Source: Leifsonia sp. NPDC080035
GTDB taxonomy: Bacteria; Actinomycetota; Actinomycetes; Actinomycetales; Microbacteriaceae
NCBI RefSeq assembly: GCF_040050925.1
Contig: NZ_CP157390.1
Coordinates: forward strand, 1,922,001 to 1,986,000
Direction of reading: 5' to 3'
Length of the DNA stretch: 64,000 nt
Both the position numbers and the translations under genes were made by a program. Of the stretch, positions 32,899 to 41,515 are shown piece by piece. How positions within the stretch are numbered: the stretch's first letter is position 1; every line of letters begins with the position of its first letter. Below the pieces are notes generated by a model. That model was not told the DNA's origin. It saw only the letters and a list, made by a program, of their open reading frames with translations, and ran no database searches.

Positions 32899-35800
32899 AT
32901 GAAAGTGCGGGTATCGGTGATCGCGTACGTCGGCGCCCGGGCTCAGGCCCGCGATGCGACACTCACCTTCGATGCCACCTCCACGGTCGGAGAAGTCGCC
33001 CGGACGCTCGTTCGCGGCGGCGCCGGGGACCCACGGTTGCTGCCGTCGGCCGTCGAGAGGTTCGCGCCGCTGACGCTTCGGGTGCGGTATCCGGACGGCA
33101 GTGCACTGATCCTCGACGCCGGCGATGCGGCCGCTGAGTCCGGACTGATCGCCGGCGCGGAGGTCGAGCCCGTGTCGGAGGCGTCCCCTGGTCCGGGTCA
33201 GCGAGTCAAGCGGGCGGTCGGTACCGTCACGGTGCTCACCGGTCTGCAGGCGGGCGTGCAATTCCTGCTCGTCGGCGCGGAGACGGTGGTGGGGCGCGAT
33301 CGCGGAAACCGGATCGAGCTGCATGATCCGGAGGTGTCCCGCCGGCACGCCGTGCTGCGGCGCGTCGGCGACGCGCTGCTGATTGAGGACCTCGCGTCGG
33401 CGAACGGGACGGCGATCGTCCGTGCGGACGGTAGCGAGCACCAGCAGCAGCTGATCCGGGTGACCAGGGCAGAGGTGGTCGCTTTCGGGCCGGTCCGGGT
33501 TCGCATCGACGTCGGGCTGCCGCCGGGGGCGGAACCGCGGACGCCGGGCGTCGGACGCTATCTTCAGTCCCCCCGTGTCGACCGCGTCTTCGCCCCCGAG
33601 CCGTTGGTGCTGCCCGGCCCGCCCGAGGCACAGGAGCCGGCTCGGTTCCCGCTGATCGCGATGGTGGCGCCGCTGCTGATGGGGGCGGTTCTGTACCTGA
33701 CCACGAAGTCGCTGCTGAGCCTGCTCTTCGTCGGCCTCTCCCCGCTGATCATGGTCGGCTCGTGGTTGGACAACCGGCTGACCAGGCGCAAGACGACGCG
33801 GGCACGGCTGCAGGAGTTCGAGGACGGGCTCGCCGCAGCCGAGGATGAGCTGCAGGCCAATCTCGCCGGGGAGCGGGCGGCTCGCGAGGAGGAGACCCCG
33901 TCGGCCGCTGCGCTGGCCGCGCTTCCGGCCTCGGGGGCTCTGCGGCTCTGGTCGCGCCGTCCTGAGCATCGCGCGTTCCTCGAGCTGCGGCTGGGCGTCG
34001 CGACCCTGGAGAGCCGCAAGGCCGTGCAGCTGCCGGAGCGGGGGAACATCCCCGCCGAGCAGTGGCAGCAGCTCACGCGATTGCACGAGCGGTTCCGCCG
34101 CGTCCCCGGCGTTCCGCTGCTGGAGCGCCTGGATCGCTGCGGCTCCCTCGGGATCGCGGGCGAGCGGTTCTGGGCCGACGCCGCCGCTCGCGCCGTCCTG
34201 GTCCAGCTCCTGGCGCTGCACTCGCCCGCCGACCTCGTGCTCACGGCGTTCGCGCTCCCCGAGCAGGCCACGGGCGACTGGTCCTGGCTGAAGTGGCTGC
34301 CGCACGTCGACTCGGCCTACAGTCCGATCGCCGCGCCACACCTCGCCGCGGACGAGCGCAGCGCGAGCATGCTGCTGACGGCTCTGGAGGGTCTCCTCGC
34401 CCAGCGCGGCGCCGCAGCGCGCGGCGGCGCGGTGCGGTCCCGGATGACGGGCGATGCCTCGGCGGCTGCGGAACGCCTCGCACCGGCCGATGCTCGCCCG
34501 CACGTCCCGGCGGTCGTCGTCCTGGTGCTGGCGGGCGCGATCACCGATCTCGCCCGCTTGGTCGGGCTGGCGGAGGACGGTGCGGACGCGGGAGTGCACG
34601 TGATCTGGGTCGCGTCCGAACTGGCGGGGGTTCCGGCGGCGTGCCGGACGGTGGTCGAGGCGGATCCTGACGGAGGGCGCGTCCACCTCGTCCGGCAGGG
34701 TGAGCTCGCCGCTCTTTCGTCCGTGGAGGCCATCGACCTGCCCGCGACGATGACGTTCGCGCGACAACTCGCTCCCGTCATCGACGCGGGGGCACGGATC
34801 CTCGACGAGAGCGATCTGCCGCGAAGCGTCGCCCTCGCCCGGCTTGTGCCGGGCGACATCGTCGGCTCCAGCGAGACCATCCTGAACTCGTGGCGGCGCA
34901 GCGGCAGTCTCGTCTCCGAGTGGGTGGCCGGCGTCGAGCGCGAGCCGACGCGCCTGGCGGCGGTCGTCGGTCAGGGCGGTGACGGACCGGTGCGGATCGA
35001 TCTGGGGACCCACGGCCCGCATGCGCTCGTCGGCGGCACGACGGGATCCGGCAAGTCGGAATTCTTGCAGACCTGGATCCTCTCGCTCGCGGCGACCATC
35101 TCGCCCGACCGGCTGACCTTCCTGCTCGTTGACTACAAGGGCGGCGCGGCTTTCGCCGACTGCGTCGGCCTTCCGCACACCGTCGGCCTGGTCACCGACC
35201 TCAACGCGCATCTGGTGCGCCGCGCACTCACGTCGCTGCGCGCCGAGCTCCGCTATCGGGAAGAGCTGCTGGCGGAGAAGGGCGCAAAAGACGTCGTCAC
35301 GCTGGAGCGACGCGGCGACCCGGACACTCCTCCGTCGCTCGTGATCGTCATCGACGAGTTCGCGGCTCTCGTCAGCGAGATCCCGGAGTTCGTGGACGGG
35401 GTGATCGATGTCGGCCAGCGCGGCCGGTCGCTCGGGCTCCACCTGGTCATGGCCACCCAGCGCCCGGCCGGCGTGATCACGGACAACCTGCGGGCCAACA
35501 CGAATCTGCGGGTCGCGTTGCGGATGGCCGACGAAGCGGACAGCGCCGATGTGATCGGCGTGCCGGACGCCGCCCACTTCGCTCCGGAGGTCCCCGGGCG
35601 TGCCGCGATCAAGGTCGGCGCCGGACGTCTGACCCACGTGCAGGCCGGGTATGTCGGCGGTCGATCCGATTCCGAGCACCGGGAATCCGTGGAGGTCAGG
35701 GACCTCGGGTTCGGCGAGCAGCCTCCCTGGCCCGTGCGTCCCGAGTCCGACCGGGGCTCGGGGAGCCGGCGGAAGGGACCGCGCGACATCGAAGTCGTCG

Positions 35801-37485
35801 CCCGAAACATCCGCCGCGCCGCCGCGGCTGCGGGCACGAGAGCGCCCAGACGACCGTGGGTGGACCAGCTGCCCGCGGTGCTGCCGCTTGCTTCGCCGGT
35901 GCTGGCCGCCTCGGCGCCGACCGAGCGCCCGCCCGGGATCGTCGTGGGCCTGGTGGATGAACCGCACCGGCAACGGCGATCGCCCTATGTCATCCGGCTC
36001 CCCGAGGTCGGGAACGCCGCCGTCTTCGGCGCCCCGGGAAGCGGCAAGACCACCTCGCTCCTGACCATGACGGCAGCGGCGGTGGCCGCGGACGCGCGCA
36101 CGCAGGTCTACGGCATCGATGCCGCAGGCGGGCATCTGGTCGCGCTCAGCGTCCTGCCGAGCACCGGCGACATCGTCCCGGGGGACGACCGCGACCGCGT
36201 CGTCCGGCTCGTCGGGATGATCAGGAACCTGATCGCCGAGCGGGCGGGGGCGCGCGAAGAGGTGCCGCCCGTGCTGCTCCTGGTGGACGGGCTGGCCGCC
36301 TTCCGCGACGCCTACGAGCATCGCGGGCGTGGGGCCGACCCGTTCGCCGACCTCGTCGAGATCGCCGCCGGCGGGCGCAACGCCGGTGTCCACCTTCTCG
36401 TCAGCGCCGAACGGACGGGAGCCCTCACCACTGCCCTCTCCGCCAGCATCCCCGAACGCCTCGCCCTGCGCCTGACCGCCGACAGCGACTACCAGTACCT
36501 CGGGATCGCAGGGGACGCGCTCAGAGACGCCGGCCCCGGCAGGGCGCTGCGCATCGGCAGCGGCCAGGAGATCCAGGTCGCCGTCCCCGGTGAAGGTGCC
36601 GACCCCGCCGACACCGACGCGGCGCTCGCCGCGCTCGCCGCGACGCAGCGAGCACGCGGGATCCCTTCGCCCCCGGCTGTCCCCGCCGTCCCCGCCGCCC
36701 TGCCCCGATCGGCCCTCGTGCCGACCAGGCACGCTCCGGCGCCGTTCGCCATCGACACCGTCGCTCTCGCACCGGTCACGGCGCCGGAGGACGGTCTGCT
36801 GCTCGTGACCGGACCGGCCGGCTCCGGACGCACCACCGCGATCCGCTCCCTCCTCGAAGCTCTGGGGGAACGTCCGGAGGGACGACCGATCGACGCCATT
36901 CTGATCGCGCCTCGTCCGTCGGTGCTGCGCGACCTGCCGATCTGGAGCGAGGTCGCCGACACCGCCGACGCCCGCGGCACCACCATCGGCCGGCTCGTCC
37001 GCGCCCTCGGTGGAACGACCTCCGCGCCCGCGACGGCTCTTCCGGTGCCCGCCTTCGAGCCCGTCGGCACGGCGCCCGGCGACCCGCCGGCCGCGGACGC
37101 CGATCCGGACCCCGCCGATCCGGACCCCGCCGGCTTCCCGTCCGCCGGAAAGCGGGGGATCGTCGTGGTCGAGGACATCGGCGGCTTCGACGGCTCCGGC
37201 GACGAGCACGCGCTCGCCGCCCTCCTGAAGCTCCTCCGTCGCAGCGACCACACGACCATCGTCGAAGGCGAGAACGCCACTCTGGGCGCGGTGTGGGAGC
37301 TCGCCGGCCCGTTGCGCGGAGCCCGCTGGGCGCTGGCCCTCCAACCCGATGCGAACGACGTCCCGAGCCTCTTCACCGTGTCCTTCGCTCACGCCGTGCG
37401 CGCCGACCATCCTCCCGGACGCGGTTTCCTCGTCGAGAACGGACGTCTTACCGGTGTTCACATCGCGCTTCCGGACGCGCTCTGA
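32899..37485 (+). CDS. FHA-domain FtsK/SpoIIIE ATPase, type VII secretion motor (EssC/EccC-like)
   Basis: A 1528-aa membrane ATPase. Residues ~1-90 are ubiquitin-like; an FHA domain follows at ~112-190 (VVGRDRGNRIELHDPEVSRRH, phosphothreonine site around 131-150); two membrane spans at ~252-290; then three FtsK-type ATPase modules. Module 1 has Walker A GTTGSGKSE (Lys719) and Walker B VIVIDEF (Asp819-Glu820). Module 2 has GAPGSGKT (Lys1050) but VDGL instead of an acidic pair. Module 3 has GPAGSGRT with Arg1311 replacing Lys. The order FHA-TM-TM-FtsKx3 is that of EssC/EccC. No EccB, EccD, EccE, mycosin or EsaA homologue lies nearby, so the rest of the channel is elsewhere or missing. Confidence 0.88.
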   Translation: MKVRVSVIAYVGARAQARDATLTFDATSTVGEVARTLVRGGAGDPRLLPSAVERFAPLTLRVRYPDGSALILDAGDAAAESGLIAGAEVEPVSEASPGPGQRVKRAVGTVTVLTGLQAGVQFLLVGAETVVGRDRGNRIELHDPEVSRRHAVLRRVGDALLIEDLASANGTAIVRADGSEHQQQLIRVTRAEVVAFGPVRVRIDVGLPPGAEPRTPGVGRYLQSPRVDRVFAPEPLVLPGPPEAQEPARFPLIAMVAPLLMGAVLYLTTKSLLSLLFVGLSPLIMVGSWLDNRLTRRKTTRARLQEFEDGLAAAEDELQANLAGERAAREEETPSAAALAALPASGALRLWSRRPEHRAFLELRLGVATLESRKAVQLPERGNIPAEQWQQLTRLHERFRRVPGVPLLERLDRCGSLGIAGERFWADAAARAVLVQLLALHSPADLVLTAFALPEQATGDWSWLKWLPHVDSAYSPIAAPHLAADERSASMLLTALEGLLAQRGAAARGGAVRSRMTGDASAAAERLAPADARPHVPAVVVLVLAGAITDLARLVGLAEDGADAGVHVIWVASELAGVPAACRTVVEADPDGGRVHLVRQGELAALSSVEAIDLPATMTFARQLAPVIDAGARILDESDLPRSVALARLVPGDIVGSSETILNSWRRSGSLVSEWVAGVEREPTRLAAVVGQGGDGPVRIDLGTHGPHALVGGTTGSGKSEFLQTWILSLAATISPDRLTFLLVDYKGGAAFADCVGLPHTVGLVTDLNAHLVRRALTSLRAELRYREELLAEKGAKDVVTLERRGDPDTPPSLVIVIDEFAALVSEIPEFVDGVIDVGQRGRSLGLHLVMATQRPAGVITDNLRANTNLRVALRMADEADSADVIGVPDAAHFAPEVPGRAAIKVGAGRLTHVQAGYVGGRSDSEHRESVEVRDLGFGEQPPWPVRPESDRGSGSRRKGPRDIEVVARNIRRAAAAAGTRAPRRPWVDQLPAVLPLASPVLAASAPTERPPGIVVGLVDEPHRQRRSPYVIRLPEVGNAAVFGAPGSGKTTSLLTMTAAAVAADARTQVYGIDAAGGHLVALSVLPSTGDIVPGDDRDRVVRLVGMIRNLIAERAGAREEVPPVLLLVDGLAAFRDAYEHRGRGADPFADLVEIAAGGRNAGVHLLVSAERTGALTTALSASIPERLALRLTADSDYQYLGIAGDALRDAGPGRALRIGSGQEIQVAVPGEGADPADTDAALAALAATQRARGIPSPPAVPAVPAALPRSALVPTRHAPAPFAIDTVALAPVTAPEDGLLLVTGPAGSGRTTAIRSLLEALGERPEGRPIDAILIAPRPSVLRDLPIWSEVADTADARGTTIGRLVRALGGTTSAPATALPVPAFEPVGTAPGDPPAADADPDPADPDPAGFPSAGKRGIVVVEDIGGFDGSGDEHALAALLKLLRRSDHTTIVEGENATLGAVWELAGPLRGARWALALQPDANDVPSLFTVSFAHAVRADHPPGRGFLVENGRLTGVHIALPDAL

Positions 37486-37574
37486 GGCACCGGCGGGGCT
37501 CCGCCCCGACGGCCCGTTACGGTTCGTTTCAGCGGGACCGGCCCCTCCCGGCGGGGCGCCGTTACCGTCGAGAG

Positions 37575-39542
37575 GTGAGCACGCCCATCGACACCCTCGG
37601 CCGCGAGTCCCGGCTGTTCCCGCCGCCGGAAGCGTTCGCCGCTCGCGCGAACGTGCGCGAGGAGGTCTTCGCCGAGGCGGCCGGCGACCCGGTCGCGTTC
37701 TGGGAGAGCCAGGCCGAGCGCCTGCACTGGGACGAGCGCTGGCACACCGCGCACACCTGGGAGCCCGCGCGGCCCGGCAAGGACGGCGAGCTGAGCGTCC
37801 CGAGGGCCGAGTGGTTCGCGGGCGGTCGCCTGAACGCCGCCGTCAACTGCGTCGACCGGCACGTGGATGCGGGGAACGGTGACCGCGTCGCGCTGCACTT
37901 CGTCGGCGAGCCCGGCGACACCGAGACCATCACCTACCGGGAGCTGCAGCGTCGCGTGGCGCAGGCGGCGAACGCCCTCACGGCGCTCGGCGTCGGGAAG
38001 GGCGACCGGGTCGTCGTCTACCTGCCGGTCATCCCGGAGACCGTGGTCATCACCCTGGCGATCGCGCGCGTGGGCGCCATCCACTCGCTCGTCTTCGGCG
38101 GGTTCTCCGCCGAGGCGCTGCGGTTCCGCGTGGAGGACACCGGTGCGAAACTGCTGGTCACCTCCGACGGCCAGTTCCGCCGTGGGGCGGCCGTCCCGGT
38201 CAAGGCGAACGCGGACGCCGCCGTCGCGGGCGACAACGCGATCGAGCACGTGCTGGTGGTGCGGCGGACGGGCGAGCTGACGCCGGACATCCCGTGGACC
38301 GCCGGCCGCGACCTGTGGTGGCACGAGACGGTGGAGACCGCGTCCGAGACCCACGTCGCGGAGGCGTTCGACGCCGAGACGCCGCTGTTCATCATTTACA
38401 CCTCGGGCACCACCGGCCGCCCGAAGGGCGTCGTGCACACCACCGGCGGCTACCTCACGCAGGCGTCGTGGAGCCACTGGGCACTGTTCGACGCCAAGGA
38501 CGACGACGTGTACTGGTGCACCGCCGACCTCGCCTGGGTGACCGCGCACACGTACGTGCTCTACGGACCGCTGTCGAACGGCGCCACCTCGGTGATCTAC
38601 GAGGGGACGCCGAACACGCCGCATCCCGGCAGGCACTTCGAGATCATCGAGCGCTACGGGGTCACCACCTACTACACCGCCCCGACGCTGATCCGCACGT
38701 TCATGTCCTGGTTCCCGGAGGGAATCGACGGCTGGGATCTCTCCAGCATCCGGCTGCTCGGGACCGTCGGCGAGGCGATCAACCCGGAGGTCTGGGTGTG
38801 GTTCCGCGAGCAGCTCGGAGCCGGCACCGCTCCGGTGGTGGACACCTGGTGGCAGTCGGAGTCGGGCGCTGCGATCGTCGCGCCGCTGCCCGGCGTCACG
38901 CCGCTGAAGCCCGGGTCGGCCACTCTCGCGGTGCCCGGCGTGACGGTGCGGGTCGTGGACGAGCGCGGTGAGGATGTGCCGCGTGGCTCCGGCGGCTCCA
39001 TCGTCATCGACGGCACCTGGCCGGCGATGTCCCGCACGGTGTGGGGCGACCCCGAGCGCTATCGCGACTCGTATTGGCGTGCCTACGCGGACCGCGGCTA
39101 CTTCCTCGCGGGCGACGGCGCGGCGGTGGACGAGGACGGCTACCTCTGGCTGCTCGGCCGGCTGGACGACGTGATCAACGTCTCGGGGCACCGGCTCTCC
39201 ACGATCGAGATCGAGTCTGCGCTGGTCGCGCATCCGGCCGTGGCGGAGGCGGCGGTCGTCGGGGTCGCGGACGGGACGACCGGTCAGGCGGTGGCGGCGT
39301 TCGTCATCCCGGCGGGCTCCGCGCCGTCGGAGGCGGCGCTGCGGGACCAGGTCGCGACGGCGATCGGCGCCATCGCGAAGCCCCGTCACATCGTCGTCGT
39401 TGACGACCTGCCGAAGACGCGGTCCGGCAAGATCATGCGCAGGCTGCTGGTCGACCTGTTCGACGGCCGCCCGCTCGGCGACACGACGTCGCTGCAGGAC
39501 GAGACGGTCCCCGGCCGCATCGCCGCGCTGCTGCGGGGCTAG
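37575..39542 (+). CDS. acs: Acetyl-CoA synthetase (AMP-forming)
   Basis: A 655-aa enzyme of normal family length that makes acetyl-CoA from acetate, ATP and CoA. Marks: IIYTSGTTGRPKGVVHTTGG (P-loop-like), VDTWWQSESGA (substrate pocket), YFLAGDGAAVDEDGYLWLLGRLDDVINVSGHR (hinge) and KTRSGKIMRRLL (the Lys usually acetylated for control). Propionyl-CoA synthetase is a less likely alternative. GTG 37575 lies 6 nt after TACCGT (37563-37568), a leaderless start. Its last 133 bp are repeated at 41383-41515, and the stop codon overlaps the HxlR gene end by 4 nt. Confidence 0.88.
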   Translation: MSTPIDTLGRESRLFPPPEAFAARANVREEVFAEAAGDPVAFWESQAERLHWDERWHTAHTWEPARPGKDGELSVPRAEWFAGGRLNAAVNCVDRHVDAGNGDRVALHFVGEPGDTETITYRELQRRVAQAANALTALGVGKGDRVVVYLPVIPETVVITLAIARVGAIHSLVFGGFSAEALRFRVEDTGAKLLVTSDGQFRRGAAVPVKANADAAVAGDNAIEHVLVVRRTGELTPDIPWTAGRDLWWHETVETASETHVAEAFDAETPLFIIYTSGTTGRPKGVVHTTGGYLTQASWSHWALFDAKDDDVYWCTADLAWVTAHTYVLYGPLSNGATSVIYEGTPNTPHPGRHFEIIERYGVTTYYTAPTLIRTFMSWFPEGIDGWDLSSIRLLGTVGEAINPEVWVWFREQLGAGTAPVVDTWWQSESGAAIVAPLPGVTPLKPGSATLAVPGVTVRVVDERGEDVPRGSGGSIVIDGTWPAMSRTVWGDPERYRDSYWRAYADRGYFLAGDGAAVDEDGYLWLLGRLDDVINVSGHRLSTIEIESALVAHPAVAEAAVVGVADGTTGQAVAAFVIPAGSAPSEAALRDQVATAIGAIAKPRHIVVVDDLPKTRSGKIMRRLLVDLFDGRPLGDTTSLQDETVPGRIAALLRG

Positions 39543-40012
39543 GCGTCCGCGTCCCCGCCGCTGCGGGGAAGGTGCACGACCCGGGTGTTCCGGCTGGTGA
39601 GGGGCGTGCCGTCAGGCCCGAGCGGGATCGCGCGAGGAACGAGCGCGCCGGTGTCGTCGACGAGCGTCGAGTGAGCCTCGCCGGGGGCGAACGTGTGGCG
39701 TTCCCCCCATTGGCGGAACGCGAGGATGACCGGGAAGAGCTCGTGCCCGGCCTCGGTGAGCCGGTAGACCTTGCGCTTGCCGTGCGGACTGTCGATCCGC
39801 TCGATCACGCCGTGCGCGGCGAGCCTGCGCAGCCGCTCGGCAAGGATGTTGCGGGCGATTCCGGTGCGCTGCTGGAAGTCGGTGAAGCTGCGCGCGCCGT
39901 CCATCGCATCCCGGACGATCAGCAGGCTCCAGCGATCACCGAGCAGGTCGACCGATCGCGCGACGGGGCACTCCGCGTCGGTCCAGTGTCCGCCTTCGTT
40001 CGTCGCCGGCAT
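39539..40012 (-). CDS. HxlR-family winged-helix regulator
   Basis: A 157-aa regulator: CPVARSVDLLGDRWSLLIVRDAM (family start with the redox-capable Cys), RSFTDFQQRTGIARNILAERLRRLAAHGVI (recognition helix) and a Tyr-rich wing KRKVYRLTEAGHELFPV. HxlR proteins respond to aldehydes, redox state or other small molecules. Divergent from an MFS exporter with a clean palindrome between them. The protein ends DADA, just as the GntR regulator of the second cargo module does. Confidence 0.87.
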   Translation of the reverse strand: MPATNEGGHWTDAECPVARSVDLLGDRWSLLIVRDAMDGARSFTDFQQRTGIARNILAERLRRLAAHGVIERIDSPHGKRKVYRLTEAGHELFPVILAFRQWGERHTFAPGEAHSTLVDDTGALVPRAIPLGPDGTPLTSRNTRVVHLPRSGGDADA

Positions 40013-40059
40013 GGCTCTCCTCAAGAGTTGCGATCTGAAACTATTCTGCCATACGTTGT

Positions 40060-40078
40060 CGGTAGCAATTTGCAACCG
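40060..40078. promoter_or_regulatory. HxlR operator candidate
   Basis: CGGTAGCAATTTGCAACCG is a 19-bp palindrome with one mismatched pair, in the gap between the divergent HxlR and MFS genes. A related half (GTTGCGATCTGAAAC) lies at 40027-40041. It precedes GTG 40091, whose ribosome site GGAGAG overlaps nothing else. Confidence 0.6.
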
Positions 40079-40090
40079 AATGGAGAGATC

Positions 40091-41260
40091 GTGGTTCGAG
40101 GACTGTACGTGCTGCTGGCCGCCGTCTGTGCTGTCGCGGTGTCCGCCGTCTACGCGGCGCAGCCGATCCTCGGCGAAGCAGGCCGCGATCTGGGAATCGC
40201 ACCCGACGCGTACGGCTGGCTCGTCTCGGTGGGCCAGTTCGGCTATCTGGTCGGCCTCGTCTTCCTGGTCCCTCTCGGCGATCTGCTCGACCGGAGGCGG
40301 CTCATCACCGTGCACCTGATCGTCGTGGCCGTCGGTCTCGGCGCGGTCGCGACGGCGCCGGAAGCCCCGATGGCGTTCGCGGGCCTCGCGACCGCAGGGC
40401 TGTTCGCGGTCGCCGTCCAGACCACCGTCGCCTATGCCGCTGCCGTCGCCCAGCCGCAGGAGCGCGGCCGGAGGCTGGGATTCGTGACGTCGGGGATCGT
40501 GGTCGGCATCCTCGGCTCGCGCCTGCTCGCGGGAGCGTTGACGGAGTTGTGGGGATGGCGCAGCGTCTACCTCGTCCTCGCCGCTCTCGCCGTGGTCCTG
40601 GCGATCGCCTCACGGATCCTGCTTCCCGTGGACGTCCGATCGTCTGCGGGGCGATACCAAGACCTGCTGCGCGACGGCCTCCGCTCCTTCGCCGATCCGG
40701 TCTTCCTGAGTCGCGGGGTCATCGCGTTCTTCCTGTTCGCGTCGTTCGGGACCCTGTGGAGCGGGATCGCGCTGCCCCTCTCGGCTGCGCCCTGGCGGCT
40801 CTCGGAGACCCAGGTCGGTCTGTTCGGGCTCGCGGCCCTCGCGGGCGCGCTGGCGGCCGGGCGGGCGGGTCGATGGGCCGACGCGGGACGTGGGAACGCG
40901 GTAACGGGTATCGCTCTAGCGGCCCTGATGGTCTCGTGGGTGCTGCTCGGGCAACTCCGGTGGACGCTGCTGCTGCCGGTCCTGGGGGTGATCGTGCTCG
41001 ATTTCGCCGTTCAGGCCGTCCATGTCAGCAATCAGCACATCCTGACGGAGCTCCGTCCCGGCCGGATCTCCACCGCGATCGGCGGCTACATGGTCTTCTA
41101 CTCGCTCGGTTCCGCGGTCGGTGCGGCCGCGACGACCGGCATCTACAGCGCGGTCGGGTGGGCCGGATCCGCCGTGCTCGGCATCGCGTTCGCCGGAGCC
41201 GCACTGCTCACCTGGGCGATCGGAGTGCCCGTCGTGCGCGCCCTCCGGCCGGGGGACTGA
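40091..41260 (+). CDS. MFS exporter (DHA1-like, 12 TMS)
   Basis: A 389-aa transporter with about 12 spans. Marks: VYAAQPILGEAGRDLGI at the start of TM1-2, LVPLGDLLDRRRLI (MFS motif A), GRRLGFVTSGIVVGILGSRLLAG (motif C-like, antiporter). The style matches the YnfM/AraJ-like exporters. GTG 40091 lies 4 nt after GGAGAG; an overlapping ATG at 40081 is out of frame. Expected to be repressed by the divergent HxlR protein. Its stop is 4 nt before the duplicated kinase fragment. Confidence 0.85.
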   Translation: MVRGLYVLLAAVCAVAVSAVYAAQPILGEAGRDLGIAPDAYGWLVSVGQFGYLVGLVFLVPLGDLLDRRRLITVHLIVVAVGLGAVATAPEAPMAFAGLATAGLFAVAVQTTVAYAAAVAQPQERGRRLGFVTSGIVVGILGSRLLAGALTELWGWRSVYLVLAALAVVLAIASRILLPVDVRSSAGRYQDLLRDGLRSFADPVFLSRGVIAFFLFASFGTLWSGIALPLSAAPWRLSETQVGLFGLAALAGALAAGRAGRWADAGRGNAVTGIALAALMVSWVLLGQLRWTLLLPVLGVIVLDFAVQAVHVSNQHILTELRPGRISTAIGGYMVFYSLGSAVGAAATTGIYSAVGWAGSAVLGIAFAGAALLTWAIGVPVVRALRPGD

Positions 41261-41264
41261 TGCC

Positions 41265-41386
41265 GGGCCCGGCTCAGGCGACCGCGCGGCTGGACGCCAG
41301 GACCGCATCCCGGAACACCGGCGTCAGCTCCGCCGCGGTGGGTCGCGCCTCCGGCTGCCGGTCCGTCATCGCCCGGAGGAGCGCCG
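41265..41386 (-). pseudogene. Duplicated 3' fragment of the Ser/Thr kinase gene
   Basis: 122 bp identical, as read by eye at every position, to 45518-45639, the downstream flank and last ~37 codons of the kinase (ARPTAAELTPVFRDAVLASS and on). It has no start and no kinase core, so it is a remnant. It ends at a GCCG shared with the acs fragment that begins at 41383, which marks a 4-nt microhomology join. Confidence 0.9.
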
Positions 41387-41515
41387 AAGACGCGGTCCGG
41401 CAAGATCGTGCGCAGGCTGCTGGTCGACCTGTTCGACGGCCGCCCGCTGGGCGACACGACGTCGCTGCAGGACGAGACGGTGCCCGGCCGCATCGCCGCG
41501 CAGCTGCGGGGCTAG
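41383..41515 (+). pseudogene. Duplicated 3' fragment of acetyl-CoA synthetase gene
   Basis: 133 bp matching 39410-39542, the last 43 codons and stop of acs, with four differences (Met to Val and Leu to Gln at protein level, the others silent). The pattern is that of an allele from a sister strain, not of decay. Homology continues about 12 nt beyond the stop into the end of the regulator gene on the other strand. No promoter or start; not expressed as a protein in its own right. Confidence 0.9.

Noticed and set aside
32563..37461. A 1,632-codon open frame on the minus strand opposite the FtsK ATPase
   Set aside because: It is the antisense shadow of a high-G+C gene; composition is Arg/Gly/Asp-rich with no family motif, whereas the plus strand has clear ATPase motifs.
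37458..39389. A 643-codon open frame opposite acs
   Set aside because: Antisense shadow; acs motifs on the plus strand are complete.
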